Origin: Kribbella voronezhensis
GTDB taxonomy: Bacteria; Actinomycetota; Actinomycetes; Propionibacteriales; Kribbellaceae
NCBI RefSeq assembly: GCF_004365175.1
Contig: NZ_SOCE01000001.1
Location: 483,154-547,153 of the forward strand
Length of the DNA stretch: 64,000 nt
Reading direction: 5' to 3'
Shown here: positions 54,201-62,059 of the stretch, one piece after another
Layout: the number at the start of each line of letters is the position of its first letter
How positions within the stretch are numbered: the first letter of the stretch is position 1
Notes under the pieces: generated by a model
Told to the model about the DNA's origin: nothing
The model's input: only the letters and a program-made list of their open reading frames with translations
Databases searched by the model: none
Position numbers and translations under genes: made by a program

Positions 54201-54803
54201 ATGCCGACACCGAGCCGACGCACTGTCGCCGTCACCGCGCTGGCGGTGGCAGCCGTCGTCGCAGCGGTCGCGCTGCCGCTGTTCCAGCCGTGGCGGCTCT
54301 TCACCGACAAAGTCGTCGATGAAGCGCTCCCCGGCACCGGTCCGATCTCCATGACCTCATCCTCACCGGCGCCACCGACAATTTCCGGCGCCTCGGGCCG
54401 GACCCCCACCAAGACACCTGGTTCCGGACCACCGGAAACGCCCGCGGCATCCGTAGTACAGGCGTCGGGCCGGTTCATCTCCCACGAGCACCACACGGAA
54501 GGGGCTGTGGCCGTCATTCGGCTTCCGAGCGGAGTGCGCGTTCTGAGGCTGACCGGGCTGGACACCTCCGACGGGCCCGACCTGGAGGTCTGGCTGAGTG
54601 ACGCCGCGGTGGTCGATGGCAAGGCCGGCTGGCACGTGTTCGACGACGGCCGCTATCGGAGCCTCGGGCAACTGAAAGGCAACCACGGCAACCAGAACTA
54701 CGTCGTCCCCGCCGACGTCGACCTGTCGGTCCTCAAGAGTGTCTCGATCTGGTGCAACCGTTTCAACGTCTCGTTCGGAGCAGCCCGGCTGGACCTCACC
54801 TGA
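54201..54803 (+). CDS. DM13-domain membrane-anchored protein
   Basis: The 200-residue protein has one N-terminal membrane helix (about 8-28), a Pro/Thr/Ser linker and a DM13 domain (about 88-198) with G-R-F-I-S-H-E-H-H, D-G-P-D-L-E-V-W-L-S, L-K-G-N-H-G-N-Q-N-Y and S-I-W-C-N-R-F-N-V-S-F-G. DM13 domains are thought to be extracytoplasmic redox or electron-transfer modules with a conserved cysteine. Start ATG 54201 has GAGGAG before it. It is divergent from the SOS operon. Confidence 0.88.
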   Translation: MPTPSRRTVAVTALAVAAVVAAVALPLFQPWRLFTDKVVDEALPGTGPISMTSSSPAPPTISGASGRTPTKTPGSGPPETPAASVVQASGRFISHEHHTEGAVAVIRLPSGVRVLRLTGLDTSDGPDLEVWLSDAAVVDGKAGWHVFDDGRYRSLGQLKGNHGNQNYVVPADVDLSVLKSVSIWCNRFNVSFGAARLDLT

Positions 54804-54854
54804 GCCTGTGGAAAACGTCAGGTGACCGCGGCCAAATCGAACTAGAGTCGCCGC

Positions 54855-55886
54855 ATGACCAAGACAGGGTTCGTTTCGGCAAGGAGGCTGAGCGCCGACT
54901 TCCACGATGACGTGATCCGGCCGCTGCTGGGCGAAACCCCTTATGCAGCAGGCTTGCTGGGCTGGGGCTCCGACGTCCTCGGCTACGACACGGAGCGCTC
55001 CACCGACCATGGCTGGGGTCCGCGGCTGCACGTCCTGGTGGATGCGGGCGAGGTCGAGCGAGTCACCAAGCTGATCGAGGCGCACCTACCCACGCAGTAC
55101 AAGGGGTATGACGTCCGGTTCGGCTTGGATGGTCAGGAGCCCGTGCACCACATCACGGTGAAGACGGTCGGCGAGTGGCTCGACGGTCAGGTCGGTCGTG
55201 ATGTCAGCAACGGCATGACCGTCGAGGACTGGCTCATCACGCCACAGCAGCAGTTGCTCGGGGTTGTCGCCGGGCCGGTGTACGCCGACGACGGCCGGCT
55301 GCAACGCGTTCGTAGGGCGCTCAGCTGGTATCCCGATGACGTCTGGCACTGGATGCTCGCCTGCCAGTGGTCCCGGATCGCGCAGGAGGAGGCCTTCGTC
55401 CAACGCACCGCGGAGGTCGGTGACGAGCTCGGATCACGGGTCGTCGCGGCTCGCCTGGCGCGCGACCTGATGCGGCTGGCGCTGCTGATGGCCCGCGCCT
55501 ACGCGCCGTACACGAAATGGCTCGGTACGGCGTTTGCGCGGCTGGGCCATCCCGACGGGCTCGACCGCGACCTGGTCGAGGCGGTCGGGGCGGCAACTCT
55601 CAAGGAGAGGGAGAAGGCGCTGACCACGGCGTACGAGAAGGCCGGACGCCGGCACAACGAACTCGGCATCACGGAGTACGTCGATCCGCTGCCGAGGCAG
55701 TACTTCGACCGTCCCGCGATGGTGCTCGACGCCGGACGGTTCGTGCGAGCGTGTCTGGCGGAGGTCGACGATCGACACCTGCACGAGCTCGGACTGGTCG
55801 GCGGCATCGACCAGTGCGCGGACAACACCGATGTGCTCAGTAATCCGGCCGTCTACCGTCGGCTGGTCACCATGTACCAGGAATAG
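54855..55886 (+). CDS. DUF4037 protein (nucleotidyltransferase-like)
   Basis: The 343-residue protein begins with a nucleotidyltransferase-like region in which G-L-L-G-W-G-S-D-V-L-G-Y-D-T-E-R-S-T-D-H-G-W-G-P-R takes the place of the G-S...D-x-D motif, as in DUF4037 proteins. A helical C-terminal part (about 150-340) follows. No reaction is known. It starts 51 bases after the DM13 gene and precedes the YbaK/EbsC-type gene by ten bases, so the latter two are likely co-transcribed. Confidence 0.88.
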   Translation: MTKTGFVSARRLSADFHDDVIRPLLGETPYAAGLLGWGSDVLGYDTERSTDHGWGPRLHVLVDAGEVERVTKLIEAHLPTQYKGYDVRFGLDGQEPVHHITVKTVGEWLDGQVGRDVSNGMTVEDWLITPQQQLLGVVAGPVYADDGRLQRVRRALSWYPDDVWHWMLACQWSRIAQEEAFVQRTAEVGDELGSRVVAARLARDLMRLALLMARAYAPYTKWLGTAFARLGHPDGLDRDLVEAVGAATLKEREKALTTAYEKAGRRHNELGITEYVDPLPRQYFDRPAMVLDAGRFVRACLAEVDDRHLHELGLVGGIDQCADNTDVLSNPAVYRRLVTMYQE

Positions 55887-55896
55887 GGTTTCAGCT

Positions 55897-56367
55897 GTGA
55901 GTACTCATCCCAATGTCCAACTGGTCGCGGACGCCCTGGAGGCGGCCGGTGCGACCGGTGTGATCCGGATCCTCGACGACGCGGTGCCGACGGCGGCGGC
56001 CGCGGCGGCCGAGCTCGGCTGCGAGGTCGGTGCGATCGCGAACAGCCTGATCTTCGACGGCGACGGCTCGCCGGTGCTGATCCTGACCTCGGGTGCGCAT
56101 CGGGTCGACACGGCGAAGATCGCGGCCGAGCTCGGGATCGCCAAGCTGCGCCGGGCCACGCCGGAGTTCGTCAAGCAGCACACCGGCCAGGCGATCGGCG
56201 GGGTCGCGCCGGTCGGTCACCCGGCGCCGGTGCGGACGTTGGTCGACACGGCTCTCGATCAGTACTCCGAGGTGTGGGCGGCCGCCGGGATCCCCCACTC
56301 GGTCTTCCCGACGACCTACACCGAACTGCTCAACCTCACCAACGGCACACCGGTCACGGTCAACTAG
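55897..56367 (+). CDS. YbaK/EbsC-family aminoacyl-tRNA deacylase-like protein
   Basis: A 156-residue protein of the YbaK/ProX editing fold, whose members hydrolyse mischarged aminoacyl-tRNA. The motifs are A-N-S-L-I-F-D-G, the catalytic-lysine region R-A-T-P-E-F-V-K-Q-H-T-G-Q-A-I-G-G-V-A-P-V-G-H and the T-E-L-L end. GTG 55897 is used; the open frame before it overlaps the DUF4037 gene. The exact mischarged substrate cannot be told. Confidence 0.9.
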   Translation: MSTHPNVQLVADALEAAGATGVIRILDDAVPTAAAAAAELGCEVGAIANSLIFDGDGSPVLILTSGAHRVDTAKIAAELGIAKLRRATPEFVKQHTGQAIGGVAPVGHPAPVRTLVDTALDQYSEVWAAAGIPHSVFPTTYTELLNLTNGTPVTVN

Positions 56368-56480
56368 ACCGCCACCGAGGTGAGCGCGTCGGTGACGGTC
56401 GATCAGGCGCCGCTGAGGTGGGAGCGTGAGTGGCGGTCAACTAAGCCGGCGTTGATGTGAGGGCGTAGGTGAGGGTGACG
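56358..56480 (-). repeat. 77-bp duplication of the DHFR-like gene's 3' end
   Basis: GGTCAACTA at 56358 recurs at 56435, 77 bases away. On the minus strand both copies read A-L-T-S-x-x-x before TAG. The left copy overlaps the stop of the convergent YbaK/EbsC gene. The two copies have diverged more than those at the methyltransferase. Confidence 0.7.
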
Positions 56481-56983
56481 GCGCCGGTGGGGTGGGGCCT
56501 GGTGGCGACGAGTGACCAGGCCGACGGCGTCTCGCCGAAGAGGCGGGTGCCTTCACCGACGACCACGGGGTCGACGATCAGGCGGAGTTCGTCCACCAAG
56601 GCGGCGGCGAGCAGAGACTTCACCAGGGCGACACTGCCGGTGATCAGGATGTCGCCGCCGTCTTGCTCCTTGAGTTCACGGATGGACGTCTCGACGTCGC
56701 CGCTGAGCTGAGTGGAGTTCGACCACTCGAGCGGCTCGGCGCGGCTCGTCACGACCAGCTTGGCGATGCCGTTCATCAGTTCTGCCATCCGGCCGTCGGC
56801 GGTCGGCCAGTAGCCGGCGTGTTCGTCGTAGGTGTTGCCGCCGAGCAGCATGAGGTCCGAGTTCGCGAGCGAGTCCTCGGTCTGCCGGCCGGCTTCCTCG
56901 GTGGAGTACGGGCCGTGCCAGTGCTGCGGACCGGACACGATCCCGTCAAGCGTCGAGAACAGTTCCGCGGTGGTCTTCCTCAT
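56441..56983 (-). CDS. DHFR/RibD-C-like reductase family protein
   Basis: A 180-residue protein of the RibD C-terminal/dihydrofolate-reductase-like family. It has F-S-T-L-D-G-I-V-S-G at the start, L-L-G-G-N-T-Y-D-E-H-A-G-Y-W-P and G-D-I-L-I-T-G-S-V-A-L-V-K-S-L, and V-D-E-L-R-L-I-V-D-P-V-V-V-G-E-G-T-R-L-F. These are usual NADPH-dependent reductases with unknown substrate. It is a single gene convergent with the YbaK/EbsC gene. Confidence 0.9.
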   Translation of the reverse strand: MRKTTAELFSTLDGIVSGPQHWHGPYSTEEAGRQTEDSLANSDLMLLGGNTYDEHAGYWPTADGRMAELMNGIAKLVVTSRAEPLEWSNSTQLSGDVETSIRELKEQDGGDILITGSVALVKSLLAAALVDELRLIVDPVVVGEGTRLFGETPSAWSLVATRPHPTGAVTLTYALTSTPA

Positions 56984-57079
56984 CCTGCGTCTCCTTCACT
57001 CAGTTGACCTGCTGTCGTCAGTGCGTCGGACGAGCACGAAACAGATCGACAAAATGCCGAAGAAGAAGCCAAAGGAAGG

Positions 57080-57195
57080 AAGGCGGAGAGCGCGGGGCCG
57101 CGGGGAGCAAGGCGGAGAACCCGGCGGCGCGGGGAGCAAGGCGGAGAACCCAGGGGCGTGGGGAGGAAGGCGTGGAGGTCGGGGGCGGGCGGGGT
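57080..57195. repeat. 29-bp tandem array, four units
   Basis: AAGGCGGAG-type unit starts at 57080, 57109, 57138 and 57167, exactly 29 bases apart. Units 2 and 3 share 20 or more bases and unit 4 has drifted. The array ends at the stop codon of the nucleotidyltransferase gene. There are no spacers, so it is not a CRISPR array. The rest of 56984-57194 has no gene. Confidence 0.8.
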
Positions 57196-57935
57196 CAGTT
57201 GAGGAGGTTGGTTATCTGGGTGCGGACGAAGGTGCGGGCCAGGTGGCCTCGGTGGAGGCGCCAAGGGGACCAAGGTGGGATGCCAACAGCGGCGTAGCGG
57301 CGGTTTTGGATGTCCTGTACTACGGCCGGTGGCGCGCCCAGTGACGGGAGTTCGGCGATCGCGGCCTGCTTGGTGATCAGGCGGCCGTCTCGGAGGGTGC
57401 GACCGGCGCGGGCGACGGTGACCAGGCCGAGGTCGACCCAGACGTCGGTGTACCAGCGGGTGCGCTTGGCGGTCGCCGGATACCAGAAGTCCTGGAGGTC
57501 GCGGCGGACGAAAGCGGCCAACTCCTCGTCGGTAGTTGCTGGAAGCAACAAAGAAGGCGGCGGTCCGAAAAGCGCCACATCCCCCAGAGTCAGTTCCCGA
57601 CGACTGACCGGACTCACCGGCCGGTCGAAGTACCGCTCCTGCGCGAACGTCGGATGACGCAACGAGGCGTCGCCCAACTCCCCCACCGGCACATACGTGC
57701 AGTGCAACTTCTTCGCCAACGCGGACGACTTGATCAGCCCCCGGTGAACCTCGATCAACCCAGGCGGATCCGTCACCGGAGTCTCCAGCACAGCGATCAC
57801 ATCGAAGTCGCTGCGCCCCAGCACGAAGTCGCCGAGCGCCAACGACCCGTGCAGCCACACAGCGCGCACGGGAAGCACCGCGCGGATGGAAGCGACGAAG
57901 CCGCCCAGCAGTGACTGGACGGCTTCGTCTGGCAT
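57195..57935 (-). CDS. Aminoglycoside nucleotidyltransferase-like protein (DUF4111 type)
   Basis: The 246-residue protein has the nucleotidyltransferase motif W-L-H-G-S-L-A-L-G-D-F-V-L-G-R-S-D-F-D-V (28-47), with G-S and the D-x-D pair that binds metal and nucleotide. A C-terminal helical substrate domain contains K-R-T-R-W-Y-T-D-V and I-T-K-Q-A-A. It resembles ANT(3'')/ANT(9)-type resistance enzymes, but the group also contains proteins with no known drug activity, and the gene's base composition is like its neighbours. Resistance is not implied. It starts ten bases after the amidase gene. Confidence 0.8.
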   Translation of the reverse strand: MPDEAVQSLLGGFVASIRAVLPVRAVWLHGSLALGDFVLGRSDFDVIAVLETPVTDPPGLIEVHRGLIKSSALAKKLHCTYVPVGELGDASLRHPTFAQERYFDRPVSPVSRRELTLGDVALFGPPPSLLLPATTDEELAAFVRRDLQDFWYPATAKRTRWYTDVWVDLGLVTVARAGRTLRDGRLITKQAAIAELPSLGAPPAVVQDIQNRRYAAVGIPPWSPWRLHRGHLARTFVRTQITNLLN

Positions 57936-57945
57936 GCAGCAGAGC

Positions 57946-59865
57946 TTAGAAGGCCGGCTTCAAATCCACATCCGCGGCGCGGACGTACACCATCCGGTGG
58001 CCGAACCAGATCTGGTAGTAGCGGTCCTTGCCGAGCACCTGGACGTGATCCGTCGGCGGCTCACCGGCGAACGTCACGGCCCGGTAGTAGTCCGTCTCGA
58101 TGTTCGCGTCACCCACGGGATAGGCCTGCCCCGCGCCGATCGTGTACTGCAGCGGCGTGACCGTCTGATACGGAATGCCCGCCGGGTACGCCGCCTGCTC
58201 GGGGTACGCCCGGCCGTAGACCGGCACACTCGCCTTGCCTGCCTTCGGCTTCACCACGAGCCCCGGCTTGGCAAACGCGTCCGGTGCCGACGCCGGGTTC
58301 TTGAACCAGCCCTTGGCACCGAGGTACCAAACCGCCACCCAGTCACCCGACCGCTCAGCCACCACGTACTTCGAACCGGCCGCAGCCCGCGCGCCGATGT
58401 CGGACACCTGCGTGGTGCTGTCGGCCCCGTTCGGCCGGTTCCCCAGGTCCTTGACCAGCGGAGCCGCGTCGTCCGGCGCCTGCCGCAGGTAGACGAAGTT
58501 GGTGCCCTGCGGCGGGCAGGTGCCGTCGGTGTTGCAAGCGGTGACGACCTGCACGTTGTCGGAGAAGCCGGGCTTCACGGTGACGATCGAGCCGACCCTG
58601 ACCGGGAAGATGTTGTGCCCGTAGATCGGCGCGCCCAGCAGGTCGAAGTAGTGCTCCCAGTCCCAGTACGGTCCCGGATCCCAGTGCATGCCGGCCACTG
58701 TCGACGGGAGCGTGCCGGACACCTGGTCGTGACCGATGATGTGCGCGCGGTCCAGCGGGATGTTGTTCTTCTGCGCCAGGTAGCGGACCAGCCGGGCCGA
58801 GTTCCGGTAGAGCGCCTCGGTGTACCAGGTCGCACCCTGGGCCGCGAAGCCCTCGTGCTCGATACCGATCGAGTGCATGTTGACGTACCAGTTCCCGGCG
58901 TGCCAGGCGACGTTCTTGGTGTCGACGTGCTGCCAGATGTGCCCGTCGGACGAGCGCATCGTGTAGTGCCAGCTCACGTACGTCGGGTCCTGGATCAGGT
59001 TCAGCGTCCCCTGCCAGCCGCCTTCGGTGTCGTGGATGACGATGTAGTCGATCTTGCCGGTCTTCGGCCGGTTCGCCAGGTCGTGGTTGCCGTAGTCACC
59101 GGCACCGGGCCCGTACTGCGAGTAGGGCGCCGGCAGCGACTCGCAATCCAGCTGGGCGGGGCACTCGGTGGCGCCGGTGGCCGTCGTAGCCGCGCGCAAC
59201 CCGGTCCGGGCGAGCTGGGACTTGGCAGGCGTGACCTTCACAGCAGGCATGACGATCTGCTGACCCGTGTTCGTCGTACGAGCCGCGCCGCGGGCGAGGA
59301 TCGCGTAGACGTCATCGGCGAAGGCAGAGGCGCCGGCCTGGTCCGACGCACCGGAGTACGAGCCGACAGCGCCGTACCAGTCGGCAGCGGACGTGTCCGC
59401 GCCTACCGGGAGCTTCAGTGAGCGCTGGTAGTCGGCCAGCAGAGCTGCACCACCAGCGATGTTCGCCGCAGGGTCGTTGCGCAGGGCAACCGGGTCCAGC
59501 CCGGTCAACGTCGACGCCTTGTCCAGTGTGCGCAAGGAGTCCGCCTTGGCCAGCTCAGCGCCGCCGGACCGCTCCTCGAACTCGCCGGGGTCGACAGACG
59601 TCAGGTGCATCAGCCCGTAGCCGCCCGACGTACTGGGCTTGCCCGCGTGATCGTCCCAGCGCGTCTCGGCGTACGACACAGCCAGCAGCACCGACTCCGG
59701 TACGCCGTACTTCTGCGACGCGGCCTGGAACGCTGACGCGGCAGCCTGCGTGGACGGCCCGGGCGAAGCGGCAGCAGCCGGTGGACCGCCGGACGACACG
59801 CCGATCACGGATATGGGCAGCGCTACCACTGCCAGTGCGGCGAGAATCTTCGGACGACGAAGCAT
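57946..59865 (-). CDS. Secreted N-acetylmuramoyl-L-alanine amidase with transglycosylase-like N-domain
   Basis: The 639-residue exported protein has a signal peptide (1-33) and then a lysozyme/SLT-like region (about 40-190) with E in S-Y-A-E-T-R-W and G-G-Y-G-L-M-H-L. An Amidase_2/PGRP domain (about 255-420) follows, with the zinc-type histidines in I-V-I-H-D-T-E-G-G, Y-T-M-R and I-I-G-H-D-Q-V-S-G. SH3-like repeats come last. It likely cuts peptidoglycan at the amide bond, perhaps with a second glycan-cutting activity. RBS GGGAG lies before ATG 59865. Confidence 0.92.
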   Translation of the reverse strand: MLRRPKILAALAVVALPISVIGVSSGGPPAAAASPGPSTQAAASAFQAASQKYGVPESVLLAVSYAETRWDDHAGKPSTSGGYGLMHLTSVDPGEFEERSGGAELAKADSLRTLDKASTLTGLDPVALRNDPAANIAGGAALLADYQRSLKLPVGADTSAADWYGAVGSYSGASDQAGASAFADDVYAILARGAARTTNTGQQIVMPAVKVTPAKSQLARTGLRAATTATGATECPAQLDCESLPAPYSQYGPGAGDYGNHDLANRPKTGKIDYIVIHDTEGGWQGTLNLIQDPTYVSWHYTMRSSDGHIWQHVDTKNVAWHAGNWYVNMHSIGIEHEGFAAQGATWYTEALYRNSARLVRYLAQKNNIPLDRAHIIGHDQVSGTLPSTVAGMHWDPGPYWDWEHYFDLLGAPIYGHNIFPVRVGSIVTVKPGFSDNVQVVTACNTDGTCPPQGTNFVYLRQAPDDAAPLVKDLGNRPNGADSTTQVSDIGARAAAGSKYVVAERSGDWVAVWYLGAKGWFKNPASAPDAFAKPGLVVKPKAGKASVPVYGRAYPEQAAYPAGIPYQTVTPLQYTIGAGQAYPVGDANIETDYYRAVTFAGEPPTDHVQVLGKDRYYQIWFGHRMVYVRAADVDLKPAF

Positions 59866-59930
59866 GATTGATCTCCCTGACCCGTATGGGGGTGGCCGGG
59901 CTGATAGTCACACAGACCAGCAGCCTGTTC

Positions 59931-59959
59931 ACTTTGGGTCGCAAACAAGCCGATGTCAA
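59931..59959 (-). promoter_or_regulatory. Probable amidase promoter
   Basis: TTGACA (59959-59954) and CAAAGT (59936-59931) are 17 bases apart, about 65 bases before the amidase start. A GGTTAACC palindrome lies just upstream. On the plus side CGATAC/GTATCG arms (59989-60009) precede the DUF4126 gene. Confidence 0.5.
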
Positions 59960-60048
59960 CGGTTAACCAAAACTCGGATCGAAAGGTTCGATACTGACCA
60001 CGCGTATCGTCCGACCGGGTTGCAACTGAGGGTTACGGAGTACCGATC

Positions 60049-60660
60049 ATGGAAGCGTTGCCGCTGGCGTTCACGACGGGCTGGGCGAGTGGGATCAACG
60101 CCTATGCGTGCGTCCTCATCCTCGGCCTGCTCGGCCGGTTCGCGGATGTCGACAGCGTCCCCAAGGGGCTGACCGGCAATGCCGTGCTGATCGCGGCCGG
60201 GGCCTTGTTCGCCTTCGAATTCGTCGCCGACAAGATCCCGTACATCGACTCGGCCTGGGACGCGGTCTCGACCGTGATCCGGCCCACCGTCGGTGCGATC
60301 GTCGCGGCGCTGGTGGCCGGGCAGGCCAGCGACCTGCACCAGGCGATCATCGCGACCACCGGCGGGGTGACCGCGCTGCTGTCACACTTCGTGAAGTCGA
60401 GTCTGCGGCTGGCCATCAACACCTCCCCCGAGCCGGTCACGAACATCGCCGCCTCCTCGGGCGAGGACGTCGCGGTCGCCGGCGTGGTCTCGCTGGCCGC
60501 GTTCCACCCGACCGCGGCCCTGATCATCGCGGGCATCCTGTTGCTGATCGGGCTCGTCTCGGTGTACTTCGCCTTCCGCGCGATCCGCCGCGGCCTGGCC
60601 AGATTCCGGACCTGGCGGGAAAGACGGAGCAGTCCGGCGGCCGGGAGCAGTGCTGCCTGA
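60049..60660 (+). CDS. DUF4126 membrane protein
   Basis: The 203-residue protein has five or so hydrophobic helices, beginning F-T-T-G-W-A-S-G-I-N-A-Y-A-C-V-L-I-L-G and including F-E-F-V-A-D-K-I-P-Y-I-D-S-A-W-D, the DUF4126 signature, and ending with a basic R-R-G-L-A-R-F tail. Function unknown. TGA overlaps the next gene's ATG as TGATG, which suggests coupling. Confidence 0.92.
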   Translation: MEALPLAFTTGWASGINAYACVLILGLLGRFADVDSVPKGLTGNAVLIAAGALFAFEFVADKIPYIDSAWDAVSTVIRPTVGAIVAALVAGQASDLHQAIIATTGGVTALLSHFVKSSLRLAINTSPEPVTNIAASSGEDVAVAGVVSLAAFHPTAALIIAGILLLIGLVSVYFAFRAIRRGLARFRTWRERRSSPAAGSSAA

Positions 60661-61967
60661 TGGCCCGGGTGATCGTCATCGGGGCCGGCCTCGCCGGTCT
60701 CGCCAGTGCGGTGCGGCTTGCCAAGCTCGGCCATCAGGTCACCGTCTGCGAGCAGGACGGACGTCTCGGCGGCGCCCTCGGCCGAGTCGACGCGGACGGC
60801 TTCAGTTGGGATGCGGGAGCAGCGAGTACGACGCTGCCTGCTGCCCTGCGCGACCTGTTCCGCAAGTCCGGCCGGCCCATCGAGAGCCTGGTCCAGCTGG
60901 ACCCGATCACGCAGCCGCGCCGCCATCTGTTCGGCGACGGGTCCGTCCTGGACCTTCCGGTCGGCGACCGGGCCGGCCAGCTCGACGCCTGGACCGATCT
61001 GGCCGGTGCGAAGACCGCCCAGCGCTGGACCGACCTGGTCGACAGCTACGGCGAGACCTGGCAGGTACTGCGTAAGACCTCGCTCGAGCCGCCCCTGATG
61101 GACCGGCTGCCGTGGAGCGCGATCCGGGTACTGAAGCCCTGGCAGTCGCTCGCCCGGGTGGCCGACAGCCGGCTCGACGACGCCCGCGCCCGCGCAGTAC
61201 TGCGGTACTACGCGACTCAGCACGGCTCGGACCCCAAGCTCACGCCCGGCTATGTCGGTGTCTGGTCGTACCTCGAACGCACCTTCGGCCGCTGGACCGT
61301 CGACGGCGGCTTCGGCGCGGTCGCTGACGCGCTCGCGCAGCGGACCAGTGAGCGCAAGGTCGACGTACGCACCCAGTCCGAAGTCGTTGCCGTCCGCAGC
61401 AAGAACGGCACGGTCACCGGAGTCCGGCTGGCCGACGGGACGCAGCTGCCAGCCGAGATCGTTGTCAGCGACATCGATCCGCGTGAGCTCTACGAGCGAC
61501 TGGTCGATGACCCGAGAGCCAAGAAGGTGCGGCGCAAGGTGCTCTCGACGCACCAGGCGCAGGCGGCGTACGTCGTACATCTGGGACTGCAGGAACCAGT
61601 GCCGGAGCTGCCCTTCGAGACGGTGCTGCACGGCGACCCGACCGTAGTAGTGCGCACTGGTGGAGTAGCACCCGCTGGGCACCGCGCCTGGTCCGTACTG
61701 GTGCACGGCTACCCGACGGACGACGTACTGGACCTCCTGGTCGCGCGCGGCCTCCACATCCGGGACAAGGTGGTCTCCCGGCAGACGTCCTCGTCCTGGC
61801 TGGCCGGAGTGGCCTGGGAAGGCTTCCGCACCGCCCGCAAGCGCGCCGCGAACGTCTCCCCCGTCAAGGGCCTGTACTGCGTCGGCGCAGGCGCCCACCC
61901 CGGCACAGGAGTCCCGGCGACGACCCTGGGCGCGGCAATCGTCGCCGACGCCATCGGGAAAGCCTGA
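60660..61967 (+). CDS. FAD-dependent phytoene-desaturase-like oxidoreductase
   Basis: A 435-residue amine-oxidase/phytoene-desaturase-like flavoprotein with V-I-V-I-G-A-G-L-A-G-L-A-S-A at the start, L-G-G-A-L-G-R-V-D near 36, and the C-terminal FAD motif G-L-Y-C-V-G-A-G-A-H-P-G-T-G-V-P. It may act on isoprenoids, but no other carotenoid gene is near. Translationally coupled to the DUF4126 gene. ATG 60660. Confidence 0.9.
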   Translation: MARVIVIGAGLAGLASAVRLAKLGHQVTVCEQDGRLGGALGRVDADGFSWDAGAASTTLPAALRDLFRKSGRPIESLVQLDPITQPRRHLFGDGSVLDLPVGDRAGQLDAWTDLAGAKTAQRWTDLVDSYGETWQVLRKTSLEPPLMDRLPWSAIRVLKPWQSLARVADSRLDDARARAVLRYYATQHGSDPKLTPGYVGVWSYLERTFGRWTVDGGFGAVADALAQRTSERKVDVRTQSEVVAVRSKNGTVTGVRLADGTQLPAEIVVSDIDPRELYERLVDDPRAKKVRRKVLSTHQAQAAYVVHLGLQEPVPELPFETVLHGDPTVVVRTGGVAPAGHRAWSVLVHGYPTDDVLDLLVARGLHIRDKVVSRQTSSSWLAGVAWEGFRTARKRAANVSPVKGLYCVGAGAHPGTGVPATTLGAAIVADAIGKA

Positions 61968-62059
61968 GACCGCCCTAGGGCCGTTGGGAAGCTCGCACTA
62001 AGATTGATCGTTCATGTGTTCCATGTCGGGTAAATCGCCCGGCAGTAGAGAGGACCCCG

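Noticed and set aside
57080..57195. CRISPR array of 29-base repeats
   Set aside because: No spacers between units.
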